Shown: one piece after another, positions 11,410-23,200 of the stretch
Layout: each line of letters starts with the position of its first letter
Numbering within the stretch: the first letter of the stretch is position 1
Assembly (NCBI GenBank): GCA_942486035.1
Contig: CALNXK010000022.1
Location: 331,001-395,000 of the forward strand
DNA from: Porites lobata
Taxonomy: Eukaryota; Cnidaria; Anthozoa; Scleractinia; Poritidae
Length of the DNA stretch: 64,000 nucleotides
Direction of reading: 5' to 3'
The notes under the pieces: model-generated
The model's input: the letters and a program-made list of their open reading frames with translations, nothing else
Told to the model about the DNA's origin: nothing
Databases searched by the model: none
Program-made: the position numbers and the translations under genes

Positions 11410-14400
11410 TCATGCCTCGGACTCTCTGGTTCTTAAATCTTCTTTAGATTCCGTGAGGAAAATCTTGGGAACCTGTAACTTCTTAGGACCGGCGTCTGTA
11501 GTTTTGCTACCATCTTGTTCGTCCATATATTCTGATGACGTCAGATGAAACTGTTCCAAAATTTCTGGGGGCAATGACTTGTATACATGGATCTTTTTTA
11601 CTCGCACCATTCCTCTTGACTTGAGAAAGACAAACACCCCGTAAGATAGAACAGCTATCATAATAATCGACAATACGACACTCACGATGAAGTATATGGT
11701 ATCCAGGACAATGTTTCGAACGGCGTCAACAAACCGTTTGGATTCCTTTTTTAGTCGTTGACGATAAGCTTCTCCATCGTAATCTTCATAAGGCGTCCCT
11801 TCCAGTTTGGGTATTATACAGGTTTGTGGATCAAACTTCAGAGTCGATGCAGATAACTCCGGCATTCCCTTCAAGCACGCGTCTGTGTCATTTTCTAGAG
11901 AACACATCTGACGTTTAAACTGCTCAATGCGTTCTCGTTGTTCCTGGTTGAAATCCACTGTCATTCTTTTATACTCAGACAAGGTCTCGTTTACCGACTC
12001 CTTGTACAGTCGCATTTCGTTATTATTTATAAAGTCAACTTGATCGGCAATAGCCAAGTTGGTAAAGTTGTAGTCGGTATCAAGGCGGGACGAAATCAAA
12101 TCGTAGCCACCTAGTTCTTCAATAACCGTAACGTTCATAACGTTGAAAACAACAGCAATAATCAAGTACAAAACAGCACCAGAAGTAACAATTATTACGC
12201 ACATCGGAAGAAGATTTGTTCGCATAATCTTTTTATGAAGTGTCTTGCAAAATGTGAGGAACTTAGAGAATCTCTCGACTACGAAGTCGACGACCCTTCG
12301 GAACAATCTCTCAGCTCGTTGCTTTATAGCAGGTGGTTTTTCTTCGAATTCATCCTCATCGTGCCTCACAGTTTCTTCGAACCCTTGAATTAATCTGAAA
12401 GCCATCTGGTAAGTTTTCGATCCCCTATATATTAAAAGGAGAATATCGATAACAACAAGAACACCCAAAACTGCTTTCTTGGTGACTATAAATGCATCGG
12501 CATCATACGCCTTAGTAAGGTTTTTATACTTTCCCTCTTCTTCTAACAATTCCTCCTTTTGCTTGTCCACCTGTTCCTCCATAACATCTCCTTTTTCGAT
12601 ATTGTAGTAGGCGCCTCCCCGTGCTGATTCGATTAGAGAAGATTTATTCACCCTGGAAATGTTTCCGAATCCGTCTAAGCCATCCACTTCCTCGTAACTA
12701 ATACGCTCGGAAAAGAAACTGGAATTTGTCTCGCTAACGCTTAACTCTGGTGTGGACTCGTTAGCCGCAAAGAAATCACTCGTGTTGCCTCTAAAACATT
12801 CGGTCCTAGCTTTTATCCACTCGTCTCCCTCGTCCGCAAGCTTTTGTATTCCACTTTTCAACTGCTTCTTTGCAGAGCTTAGCATATAACGCAAAGGACA
12901 CATGAGTATGGTACTAAGTGGATGTTCAGGGGACTTTCCTGTTTTGAGGACGTCGTTAAAATCCGCCAGTCCATCTTTGGCGTACTGAAGCTTGGCGTTG
13001 ATGTTATTCTCATATTCAACCAACTTATCTTGATCAACTGCCCCAATGAAGTCCAGAAAACCGATGAAGGAACTGTCAGCTATGCTGCGTTTGACTCTAA
13101 CTCGAAAGGCATTTCGAGCTCTCCAACGAAATCCTGTGGTTCCTTCACTCTTGTTGAGTAATTGCGTAATCTTTTGATAATTATCGCCTTCTGCTGTTTC
13201 TCTTCTTTTTCTTCCAAACGCTTTCTTCACTTTATAGGCTCCTTTAGGTAAGGCAAACCATCCATTGTTGTACACTCTTCTTCCATAGTTTTTCAATCTT
13301 TCTTTGGTGTCTTTCAGCTTTCCTCTGGTACTCGCTTGGAAGGCTTTCACTCGCTGATCAATTTTCTTCTTTAAGGCCTGAATTTTTTCGGTTACTTTTC
13401 TGACAATTTTCTGGCTCAGCTTATTAAACATTTTTAAGTGGTTCTCCTGGATCAAACAAGTCATGTTGTACCTTAGCCACTGAAGCTGTAGTCCCAGATA
13501 GAAGTCACACGATCTCTGAATGTCTTCACTGGACTCTAAATTGCGTTTTGCCTCTTTTTCGCGGTGCTGATCCATTTGTAAAGCAATGGCATTGCTTTCG
13601 TCTACTTTGCTCTGGACGAATTCCTGGTATTCTTCAATTATTTTCATATTAGGTCCGTGAAGAAGTGTCAGAATCGCAAACGCCATCGAGAATGTAAAAA
13701 TTAAGCTATAGACAACCCTAAATGACACGAAAAATAAGACTAAAATTAGATGCCTTCTTTTAAGCCTGTTTGGATCTTTGGGTTGTGTCTTCTTCCCACT
13801 GCTTTCAGTTCTTACAGTCTTGATGTCTTTGGTTTTGACAAATTTCCACCCGGGTGGACCGTCCTTTACATCTTCGTCAGTCTTGTGAGTAATTTGTGCA
13901 TAAATCATAATCGCAAACAAACATAATAGTATGCATCCAGTAACCACAAAGAGAGGCATTAAGGTTAACCACGGATCTGGTTTTTCATCTTCACTTTTTT
14001 TCACCGGCTCTTTACCCTTTCTCGAGGGCTGGTCAACAACGGCTAGCTGAAGTTTCAGTTTCTGTTTTGCATCAGACAGATATACACTGAACAATCTTTC
14101 TTTGTCTTGCGAATTCTTTCTTGGAACATGAATTTCTAGTTTGAAGTGGGTTTCAGGACAAATTATTACCACATCTTGATCAAGAACTTTGACGCTGTCA
14201 ACTTCATCGATGGCTTGAAGTGTGAAGAAACCAGGGCAGCTTGTTAAAACACCAGATATCTTCAAATTCCAACTGGTATTACTTCGTGACAAAACGCTTT
14301 GGAATGTTTCGTCGTTGCTGATGCTCGCGTTCCTCAAAATATATTTGAAAAGAGACTCATCATCGGAAATCCTCACGGTCATCGAAGGAGGTCGGTGAGG

Positions 14401-17400
14401 ATCTCGTATCTGATACAAGGACTCGCCTTTTCCTTGCACGCCTAAATGTTCCACTTTTGCGGGTTTCAGATTACTATACGGTTTGCGAAGAGTTTGGGGC
14501 CAGTCAGCAAGTTTTTGGCAGGTCTCACCGTTGCTCCAAGATCTTGTAGTCAACGAAAACGGTGTCTTAGTTTGAAAGTGTATGGTGTTATCCGCATCGG
14601 CTTTTCCCAATGTTTCATCATCATCGTCAACTAAGCTCGATACCCTATAACTATAAGGTGTTTTTAAAGACTCTCTTTGGCCTCGAAGGTAAATAACGGG
14701 AGATGTGTCAAAATTTGTCGAGTGTGATATTTCTAATGAGTCTAGGTGATGCGTTCCTTCTTGTATGTTTGAGTAAGGATAGCCGTCTAGTTGCGACGTT
14801 TTCAAGGTTTTAGATATCCACGAGGAGATGAATCGCCCACTCTCGTGCTGCACACGATATCTTAGAGAATACAGTGTCTCCGGAGGGTTGAGCTCCAGAT
14901 AACAGTTGAACTGTAAATTCAAATTGACTGATGTATTCATTGACAGAGTAAACTGGCTCGTATCCCCTTCAGCGCACTGCTTAGGCTCCGGAGTACAGTC
15001 CCTGCTGTAGTAATTCCTGCAGTGTCTCAAACATCCTTTGAAACAGCACGAACAGGAGCTGCTGCCTTGGCTGTTTGAGGTAGAGTCACAATTTGAACAC
15101 AATTCTCTGCACACAAGGCACGCTCGATACGCGTCGCTGCAGAAGCTCGTTGGAAATGTATCCAAGGGGTTATCGACAAAGTCAGACTCTTTGATATTGA
15201 ATATATCGGTCACAATTTTTGTGTAATTCGTGCAATATAGCTTACTAGGGTCCTCTTTCAGTCTACACTCGCTCTGGTTGGCTTTGCGACAAATACGAGC
15301 GTCTTTGGCAGTGATACATGCATCGTTTATGGATCTGTAGTAGTAGACTTCGCCAGGGGCTGTGTTGCTTGGGCAGAGACCTAGCGAGTGTTCAAAACAT
15401 TTTGCCGGGAACACTTTTGTCTGTCGATTTTTTTCTAGGTTATGTTTTAAAGCGTAGTGATTCGGGGCTGGATAGCGGCAATAGTTGCTGAAGACTTTTG
15501 GAAATCCACGTACATAGACAAAATTGAGATTTTCATTTGACTTCCATGCATCATAATCAGTGTACGTTGGAACAAGGTTGACTTGCTCAATTTCCAAGTC
15601 TACGTAGAAGCTTGAGTTCCGATTCAAACGAGTCCTGTTTGGGGAGTTACCTTTCAGTACAAAGGTTATGTTTTGGCTATCCAACTGCAGACGATCCTCT
15701 AGAAGGACCATGTTTTTTGTGGGTTTGAGAACGACGAGTCTGGAACCTGTTCGAACTAAATAAAAAAGAAGGCATCAGCACACGTTTTTTTGGCAACTGA
15801 CGTAATCATCTCAGCAAAAAGAATTAAAGTTCCACATTACCTTCATGCAAATTACTGTCATTGGAAGGTCTGGCTAAGGTTAGGGGTCTGGAAATATCTA
15901 TAACGGAAGCCACATAAAGCAAATTGAGGATACTTTGTTATGCTGAAAGTAAGACCAGGGGCTAGTTGCATCAAACTAGACGCTGAATGAGCTGAACGTC
16001 CGACGCCATTTAAGATGTATGTAACTGGTCCCAGGAACTAATAGCTGGCTATATAGACTATCAACAAAAAAGAACCTTAGTGTCTGTCTAAACTTTCCTC
16101 AGTGTTGTTATTATTTTTTTCATTATCGTTTCAATCGCAATTACTTAATTTTAGGCCGCTGACGCAACGTCTTGTCAACAAATAAAGCATTAAATAGGAT
16201 AATATGTAATAATGGCTTTAACATCATGACTGCATTCGCGCGCTCAGGCGCTGTCACATCAGATTTTTCTCCAATTCTCTTGCAACAGAAAACATCCAAA
16301 TTTCCCATTGTTAGACCCTTTGAAGCGGCCATGTTGCAAGACGTACATTGGTTGTTGATTGAGCACAGGACATTCTTTCGCAGCTAGCGTTGCATTACGT
16401 TAACCGTATGAGAGACAACTACTTTCTTTTAGGGGTTGTTACAGATCACGTTTTGTGTAACTGAACGTTTCAATTTTTTCTGGTTCCAATGGCAAGACAT
16501 CGATACAAATTACGCGAAGAATGTTGATCTTAACGTTACCCGATTAGGCGAACTGTGATTCCTTACCGACACATTTCCGATCGAACGTTAATCCACAGCC
16601 ATAAGCTTGGTATGTCGTCCCGTCACATTTGGGGGTGCAAGCTGTAAACAAAATGAGTCAAATCAGCTTGCTTAGGCATTAAGAGCACTAATCAATCTGA
16701 AAGCTAGCTTAACATTATCAACTCGTAAAATGCTGGAAAACAACATTGCCGAGTGAAAGCATTGCCAAATAGATTTCATTTGAATGGTCACATAATTGGA
16801 CTTTGACCATCGACTCAAACGCTAGGCTCCATCATTCACTCTGGCAGTGAAAGTGTTAAAGGTATATGATAACACTACATTGCCACAGTAATACAGTGAT
16901 AAAAAAGGGTGATAAAGACTATCAGATCATGGCATACTTCGAAAATTATTTTGCCAGCAGGTAACACATCTAACCTGTGCAAACTCGGTCACGTGTTCGG
17001 GTGCATGACGCAGATAGGTAGAACCCTTCTTGGCACGGCTTGATTGTACAACCTAGAAGGAAACGTAATAGGCCAGTTTCAAATTATCAAAATTCAAACC
17101 TGACTCCAAGGTTGAGAGGAATAACACAAAATAGATGAATTATTTACCACCTTTTATAGACTTATAGATCGAGCCAAAAACCTCTCGGCCAATCAGAGAT
17201 CAGTAGAATGAACGAGAGGAGCGAAGTATCAAGTGACAAAAATTTAACTGTTATGTAAAAAAATGTGGAAGCGAGGACTAAGAAGCCTTTCTGTCATGCT
17301 GCATTGTTTGAGCCACTATGAACCCAGCTACTTTCAAATCAAAATAGACTGACATTCTAACCCACTGACACCTATGAACTCTAAGGAGTGATTGGCTCTT

Positions 17401-19119
17401 GGTACTAGATAATTGTAAAGTTATGTGAAGCAATTTGCAATTCACCCCCAAATTCTGATTCAGAGGATTTATTTCGGTATATACTAAACTGCTACAAGGC
17501 ATTTCTTGTTATCTGGTGCGCGCAAAAGATGGTAGACAGGGAAAAAATGCTCTGTTACAGCGAGTTCTCTAGACTGACATTACATCTACAGAATAAATTG
17601 TCTTCGGTAAAGGATATAAGCGATCAAAGCTTCTAATTTTAACGTACCATAACATTTAACACCGTCTCCCCAATAGCCATCATTGCAGGTGCACGTAAAT
17701 CCACCGTCGGTGTTGCTGCATGTGGATTGCGCATGACAGTTATGCTTGTTGCTGCTGCATTCGTACACATCTGTACGTAAGCAGTATTTACAATATTTCA
17801 TTCTTTTTTTGTGGTTTAAATGTTTATCGTTGTTATGGAAAGGCTGAACACAAGTTAAGGCTAGGGTCAGGGCTTGAGAATATGTCTCCTGATTAATCTC
17901 GCAACTGATTTTGCACAAAAAATAACATTGAAGACTTTCGAGTTTTTCCTTCAGGGTTTTTCCTTTGCCTTCGAGTGAAGTTTACCAAAGGGGTGTCCAC
18001 CTTACTATATGATAGCGATCTATCGCCCCTTCTTCTCTGTCTAACGGGAACTGATGAAGAAAAACTCGAACCGCAATAATAAAAAAGTAAAACAAGCATT
18101 TGTCATACCATGACAACTCTCTCCTTTCATTTTATATCCTCTAAGGCAGATACACTGTCTGCTTTGAACGTCACAAGCAAACTTGCATGATCCATGGCAA
18201 GGATCAAGAGAAGACACTTTGTTGGACGCCTGCGATACAGCTAAACAAAACCAAACAAACAGTCGATTAATCCAAACAGACCTACTGTTAGCGAGTTTCA
18301 ATTTATTTGAATTTATGTCTCCACTTACCTTTCCATGGTTTATAACGAACTAACTCAATGTCATTGACCTGCTCTCATTTGGGTTTGTTGGCTCAATTAG
18401 AGCGCTGCTCTTGTATAGTAGGGGTCAAGGGTACAAATTCCATACAAGCCTGAAAATTTTTTCTGGCTCAACCTGGTCCCCAGGACGTTCAAGGGAGCAA
18501 AAGTGGGAACCCCGGGATCGAGGTTGTTTCAGGCTTTCTTTTCGCAACTGAAAAAGCTTCTTCTTTCAGTTGAATATTCACCGCTGTTTCTATGTATGTT
18601 TTTCATATTTTCATTACTACATCACCACTTACCAAACTGTTGAAAATTCTGTTTTCTCCGTTTGAATCCCTCAGACAGTAACAGCTTTCCGTGGAAATCC
18701 TCATTAAAGAAAATCTTTGAACCATTTTTTACAAAACTTGCCGGTACACTAATCACGATTTTGACGGTAGGGGCCTTGCTTGTTGCCAAGGCAACTGCAA
18801 TCAAGGTGACCAACAAGAAGGCTGTACGCGCAGAAAAAAAGTTGGAAGTCTGGGGTCGAGGATTGCCAGGACGAGGAAGATTTGGAGAGTGGCCATGTCT
18901 GTCTGTCGAATAAAACAGACGAAATTCTAAGGTTTTAAAATAATCAAGGCCATTTCTTTTGATCGGTGTTGAGTATGCTGAAATACCTTTAGCTTGCTGA
19001 CCATTTAAGGAGTCTTCCTTTTTGCCATTATCGTTCACTTTACTGTCAGTTTCATCCTTTGGATTTGGACTTTCAAAGTTTGCCATTTTTCCTTCGATGA
19101 AAGAAGATGAAAAGAACAT
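11410..19119 (-). CDS. Gene B: EGF-module multi-pass membrane protein (paralog of gene A)
   Basis: Six exons on the minus strand: 19086(or 19119)-18633, 18240-18109, 17770-17648, 17052-16975, 16641-16567 and 15755-11410. All five introns are phase 1 with good donors (for example GTAAGT, GTATGA, GTAAGG). The protein is about 1735 aa from the ATG at 19086, which has a better context (AAAATGG) than the one at 19119. A cytosolic N-terminus is followed by a hydrophobic anchor near residues 86-103. Then come two EGF-like modules (CNDGYWGDGVKC is typical) and two short Cys-rich modules, one with PCQEGFYLSASC resembling a TNFR-type pattern. A large Cys-rich ectodomain follows, then five membrane segments near 883-905, 955-985, 1375-1400, 1467-1492 and 1637-1665. 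The loop between the second and third of these carries coiled-coil-like stretches, N-glycosylation sites and two dibasic sites (RKRR near 1136, RVKR near 1172). The family is not recognised. Confidence 0.85.
13081..13215 (-). other. Two furin-like sites and a hydrophobic segment in gene B loop
   Basis: Reading the minus strand, GRKRR/ETA (near 13212-13199) is followed about 36 residues later by RVRVKR/SIA (near 13105-13080). The second site is directly followed by SSFIGFLDFIGAV, a hydrophobic glycine-containing stretch of a kind seen behind processing sites in membrane-active proteins. The motifs are seen directly; cleavage and any membrane activity are inference. Confidence 0.5.
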
Positions 19120-19601
19120 GTCATAGTAGGTTGTACCTCAGATTTGACTGATGAAATTAATACACTATACAGTGTAGGAAAAATGAAAGAGAAGAACACC
19201 TATGTTAAACTCAGGTCAGAGAGAGAAGACAGAAAACTTCGATTCGCAAGCAGATATTTTGTATGGCTTAACGTTAACGATGAAGATTAAGTTAACGTCC
19301 GTTGACAACTTACTCTCAATTAGAGGGGTGAGCTGTTTTGGACGCCGACATAGTGTAGCGGGTTTTCCATCAGGGCTTGAAACCTCATCATTCTCGTGCT
19401 TTTCAAAGAAAGCAGTTTTTCCTTTTTAAAGAAAATACACAACAAGATATAAGTTAAAAGAGTGAGGTCCTGTTGAGATTGGAGCTGTTGCGTGAGTATT
19501 TTAATCTACTAGAGAAAAAATTGGTAGTTGATAAAGGAAAAAAGGAGAACCCAATCTCACTCCTAAACTCTCTCTTCTTACCGTTCTCTGGAGTCCGTAA
19601 A

Positions 19602-19836
19602 GGTACGGAAAAACGGGCAACAAAAAACGTGCAACTTGTTTTGCAACATTGCTGCAAAACGATTTAAATAGCGATGTTGTGCGTTTTACCACCCACATAA
19701 AACCTATTTTGCGACAAATTAGGTTGCTAACAGGTTTGAACATAAGTGGCAAAACGCGCAACATCGCTTTTCAACTGGTTTTGCAGCAATGTTTCAAAAC
19801 AAGTTGCTCGTTTTTTGTTGCCTGTTTTTCCGTGCC
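19602..19836. repeat. Foldback element with GGTACGGAAAAACGGGCAAC ends
   Basis: The left part (GTACGGAAAAACGGGCAAC, TGTTTTGCAACATTGCTGC) is inverted in the right part (GCAGCAATGTTTCAAAACA, GTTGCCTGTTTTTCCGTGCC). The inner sequence repeats GCAACATCG-like words. It lies upstream of gene B on the minus strand. Confidence 0.75.
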
Positions 19837-19846
19837 TTATGCAGCG

Positions 19847-20155
19847 TTCACACTTGGTGTCCGAGCACGGAGGTCACTGGAAACTAATGTGAACACACGC
19901 TTTTTTCAAGCACCCATTTTAGTACACTGCCAGTGCCCGATTACAAGGTCGAGAGCTTGCACTCGGGCTCAAGAGTGGGCACGGATCCCTGTATACACCG
20001 TTTTTGTAAGGACTGAGGCAATCCACTGTAGTACGTCGTTAAAAATGGCGTCTGACAATGCGAAATGGAGTAACTATGTACACAGTCACAAATAGGGTAC
20101 TCAAAGTGTAAAACAACACTACCAGACACTGGTCCCCAGGCACCAAGTGTGGATA
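19847..20155. repeat. Possible inverted-repeat element next to the foldback
   Basis: GTTCACACTTGGTGTCC on the left is matched inversely by GGCACCAAGTGTGGATAAC on the right. The arms are short and imperfect, so the borders are uncertain. Confidence 0.35.
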
Positions 20156-20215
20156 ACCCCTGACTTGCTTTGGAGGAAGGGAAGATGAGAGGCCCTGGAA
20201 ACAAGGTTGATCAGA

Positions 20216-23200
20216 CTAACCAGCCACAACTTGTCCACGGTTTCTAAGTTCCAGTTTCTCTTCGAACTGAGGCTGTCCCTTCCGCTTTCTAATTACCATG
20301 ACAACGATAACGATCATGACTAAAACAAAGAGTCCAGCACCTGCGAGTCCTCCAATTAGCGGCCAGTTTAATGTTGTTTCAGGTACAATAAACTAAATAA
20401 GTAATAGAGAAAATACACAGGTATTATAGCCTCTTCGTATTGAAATTTCTTGCTTTTGGTGCTAATTACAGAGAACTGAATGTGTTTGACTTGAATTAAG
20501 GTATTTGAGACATACAATTGGTACCTAAAAACTAAAAACAGTTTTAAGTATCATTTTACCACCAGAATAACAAAAACAAATGTGGTCCTTAAAGTGATAT
20601 CGTAAATACAGTACTAATAAAGTGATGTGACCTGCGGTTTTCTAATGCAACTTGTATTCTGCAAAAAAAAACTATGTGGTTTATTGGTGTTGAAGTAGAG
20701 CAAGAGACGAGTGCACCCCCTCCTAAAAAAAATCCTGGATCGGCCCCTGTAATATCCTGCGTAAATGTCAGGATATGTGGAAAAGATCAGTGTAAGGAGT
20801 GATACCTCCTTTATCCATCATACTCTCCTTCTTAATAATCCAAACTGGACTGTACCGCGAAAAAAAGTGATCTTATTACTGAGTCACTACTGAGTACTGA
20901 GTCTCATTGCTGTGTTTTTAAGGTTTAACTGAAATGCAAGTTTGGGAGTTGATGATCTTGGCTTGGATTCGTTTATCTATGTACCTCTTCCGCAGTCCCA
21001 CTGGCTCATAAGGTTTGTGAGCTTGAACAGTTTGTTTACCCAGCTAAATGTGTGTATTTGCGACTCTCTCCTCGTGTGGCACATGTTTAATGGTATCAGT
21101 CACGGTGTGGACTAGAGGGAAGCCACGGTCCAAATCCGAACTTTCAGAACTGAATTCCAAGCGTCTTACTTAACTTTACTTTTGTGTGACAAAGGCGAAA
21201 TCGGCAAGAAAAACTTTTTTCGCTCCTTCCCTCTCTCTATTCCTTTTTTATCTAAGGTTTTGCCAGACGTTTCACTGACAATTTGTTTAGTCACAACTTG
21301 ACCCAAGTGTTATATATGTCTTACCACTTGTACATCCACAATAGACCCTTCATTAACAAGGTTATATTCAACTTTGACACGTTCAACCTCCTCATCGTTT
21401 GCAGACACATACACCAGCAACGAGGCATTTTCACTTTCTTGAAATACTACATCACCCTGAAATGTTCAAAGATGACATTTAAAATGCGCACTAGAATAAA
21501 ATAATATTTGTTTCCCTAGTCATCATGAAATTGCACGGATATGAACATTGAAACACTGTCTAGCTGACTCTCAGGGGAACTTTGACTGACAAAACTGATT
21601 GATAGACAGACGAACTAACCGTCCGAGTGACTGACTTACAGTAGGGAATGACTGATCGGCTGATTGACCATCCGAATGATTAACTCGGACCATCTGAATA
21701 AGGAGCTGGTTAACAGTCTACCTCACTTCACACCATGTAAGGTAATCCAGATTCCAGAATCTGGGAAATCTTTACTTTGGGATCTGGAATCCGGGAAATT
21801 TTTGCTTGTGGAATCTGGCATCTTGGATTTGGAATCCGGCATACAGATCAAGGTAATCCGTAATCCCGCTAACGATTGGAATCGTAATCCAAAATCCACT
21901 GACAAGGAATGCGGATTAATCCACAGTGTAGATTCCAGAATCCAAGACTGTTTTGGACCCGCTTACATGTGGCGAGTCACTGTACGTAAACAAGAAAGCT
22001 ACAAGAATGTAAGCGGCGCGAACGCTTCATACTAAAAACCACGCTGAAAAGAATCCTCTGCAACTCGCTGAGAGTTGAAATTGAAATCAGTCCAATTTTC
22101 TGACCGAGACATCTAGAACCCCGGATAAAACTGTTGAGACATTTCCACAGCCTCCTCCTCAGGCGCTTCGTTTTTCGCATGATCTCGGAGGAGAGCGCGA
22201 AACGCGGGTGACCGGTGACGAAGCGCAAGAGACCACTCCTTCCCACCGTTCACATCGAGAGAGAAACGTCAGGGTACGAAGCAGACATTTCCATGTATTT
22301 ATTAATTTCGTGCTATGAAACGATTCCCTCTAAACGGAACAAGGTCGCCCCCTCCCCACCCAGTGTTCAAAGAAGTTGTTTGGGGTTAACAGCTCACGCG
22401 TACATTTCTGGTGTTAGACTTGCTACCGTAAACAACGTTGGAATAGGGGAAGGGGAAATTTCAATTTGCTACGGTAAGCATTTTTGTCAGGACCAGTGCA
22501 AAAAATATGTATTTTTGTAAAGTGTCTCACCAGTTTTTGGCGAGGTTGTAGCTGCCACCCTACTCCTGCATGCCTGTGTGGTGGTCGGAATGGATGACTG
22601 TTAGGGAACATTCATTTGAAAATTGACGATGTTAATTGTACTAGCTAGAGCTCCAAAGATGTCCCTGAGGTCACAAATTGCAAAAGAAAACATTCTTTTT
22701 AACTCCTCGAGCTCCCCCGCCCCATTAAAGCGCTCGACGTACCAAAAAAGGAATTATTACAAAACCGTTTCAATTTACCAAGTCAAACGGCGAGCTTTCA
22801 TTTACTTTCTAGCTCTTTCTATGACTTCCGGGAAATCATCGTTCCCGTTTGGCCTAGGTCGCTAATGACTTACATCCACGTTGTTCCTGACATAAAATAC
22901 TTTTGGATCACTCAAGTTGACACTCGCAAGAAAGGTATCAACACGAATCAGGTTTTCCGGGGTGTTAACGGCGAGGGTGAATTGGTGTGTTGTTATAAGC
23001 AAAATGTACACAGGCAACGTTGAAACCCAGCAGCTAAAATAAAAACAAACAAACAAGGTGGTGATTACTGATGAATGGACCTAAATTGAAAAGGACAGAC
23101 ACTCATCTACGGTGTGGCTGCTCCCATATGTACTAAAGCCCCGAGAACAACGGAACAAACCGGAACTTGCACTTCACACATTCAAATGAATATAACAAAC

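Noticed and set aside
11410..15711. HAP2/GCS1-type gamete fusogen identity for gene B
   Set aside because: The Cys-rich ectodomain and furin-like sites suggested a fusogen, but I see no HAP2 signature. HAP2 is single-pass, while gene B has five C-terminal membrane segments.
22215..22520. 101-residue plus-strand frame
   Set aside because: Composition is not protein-like, it overlaps a repeat-related stretch (GGTGACGAAGCGCAAG), and no splice or start support is seen.
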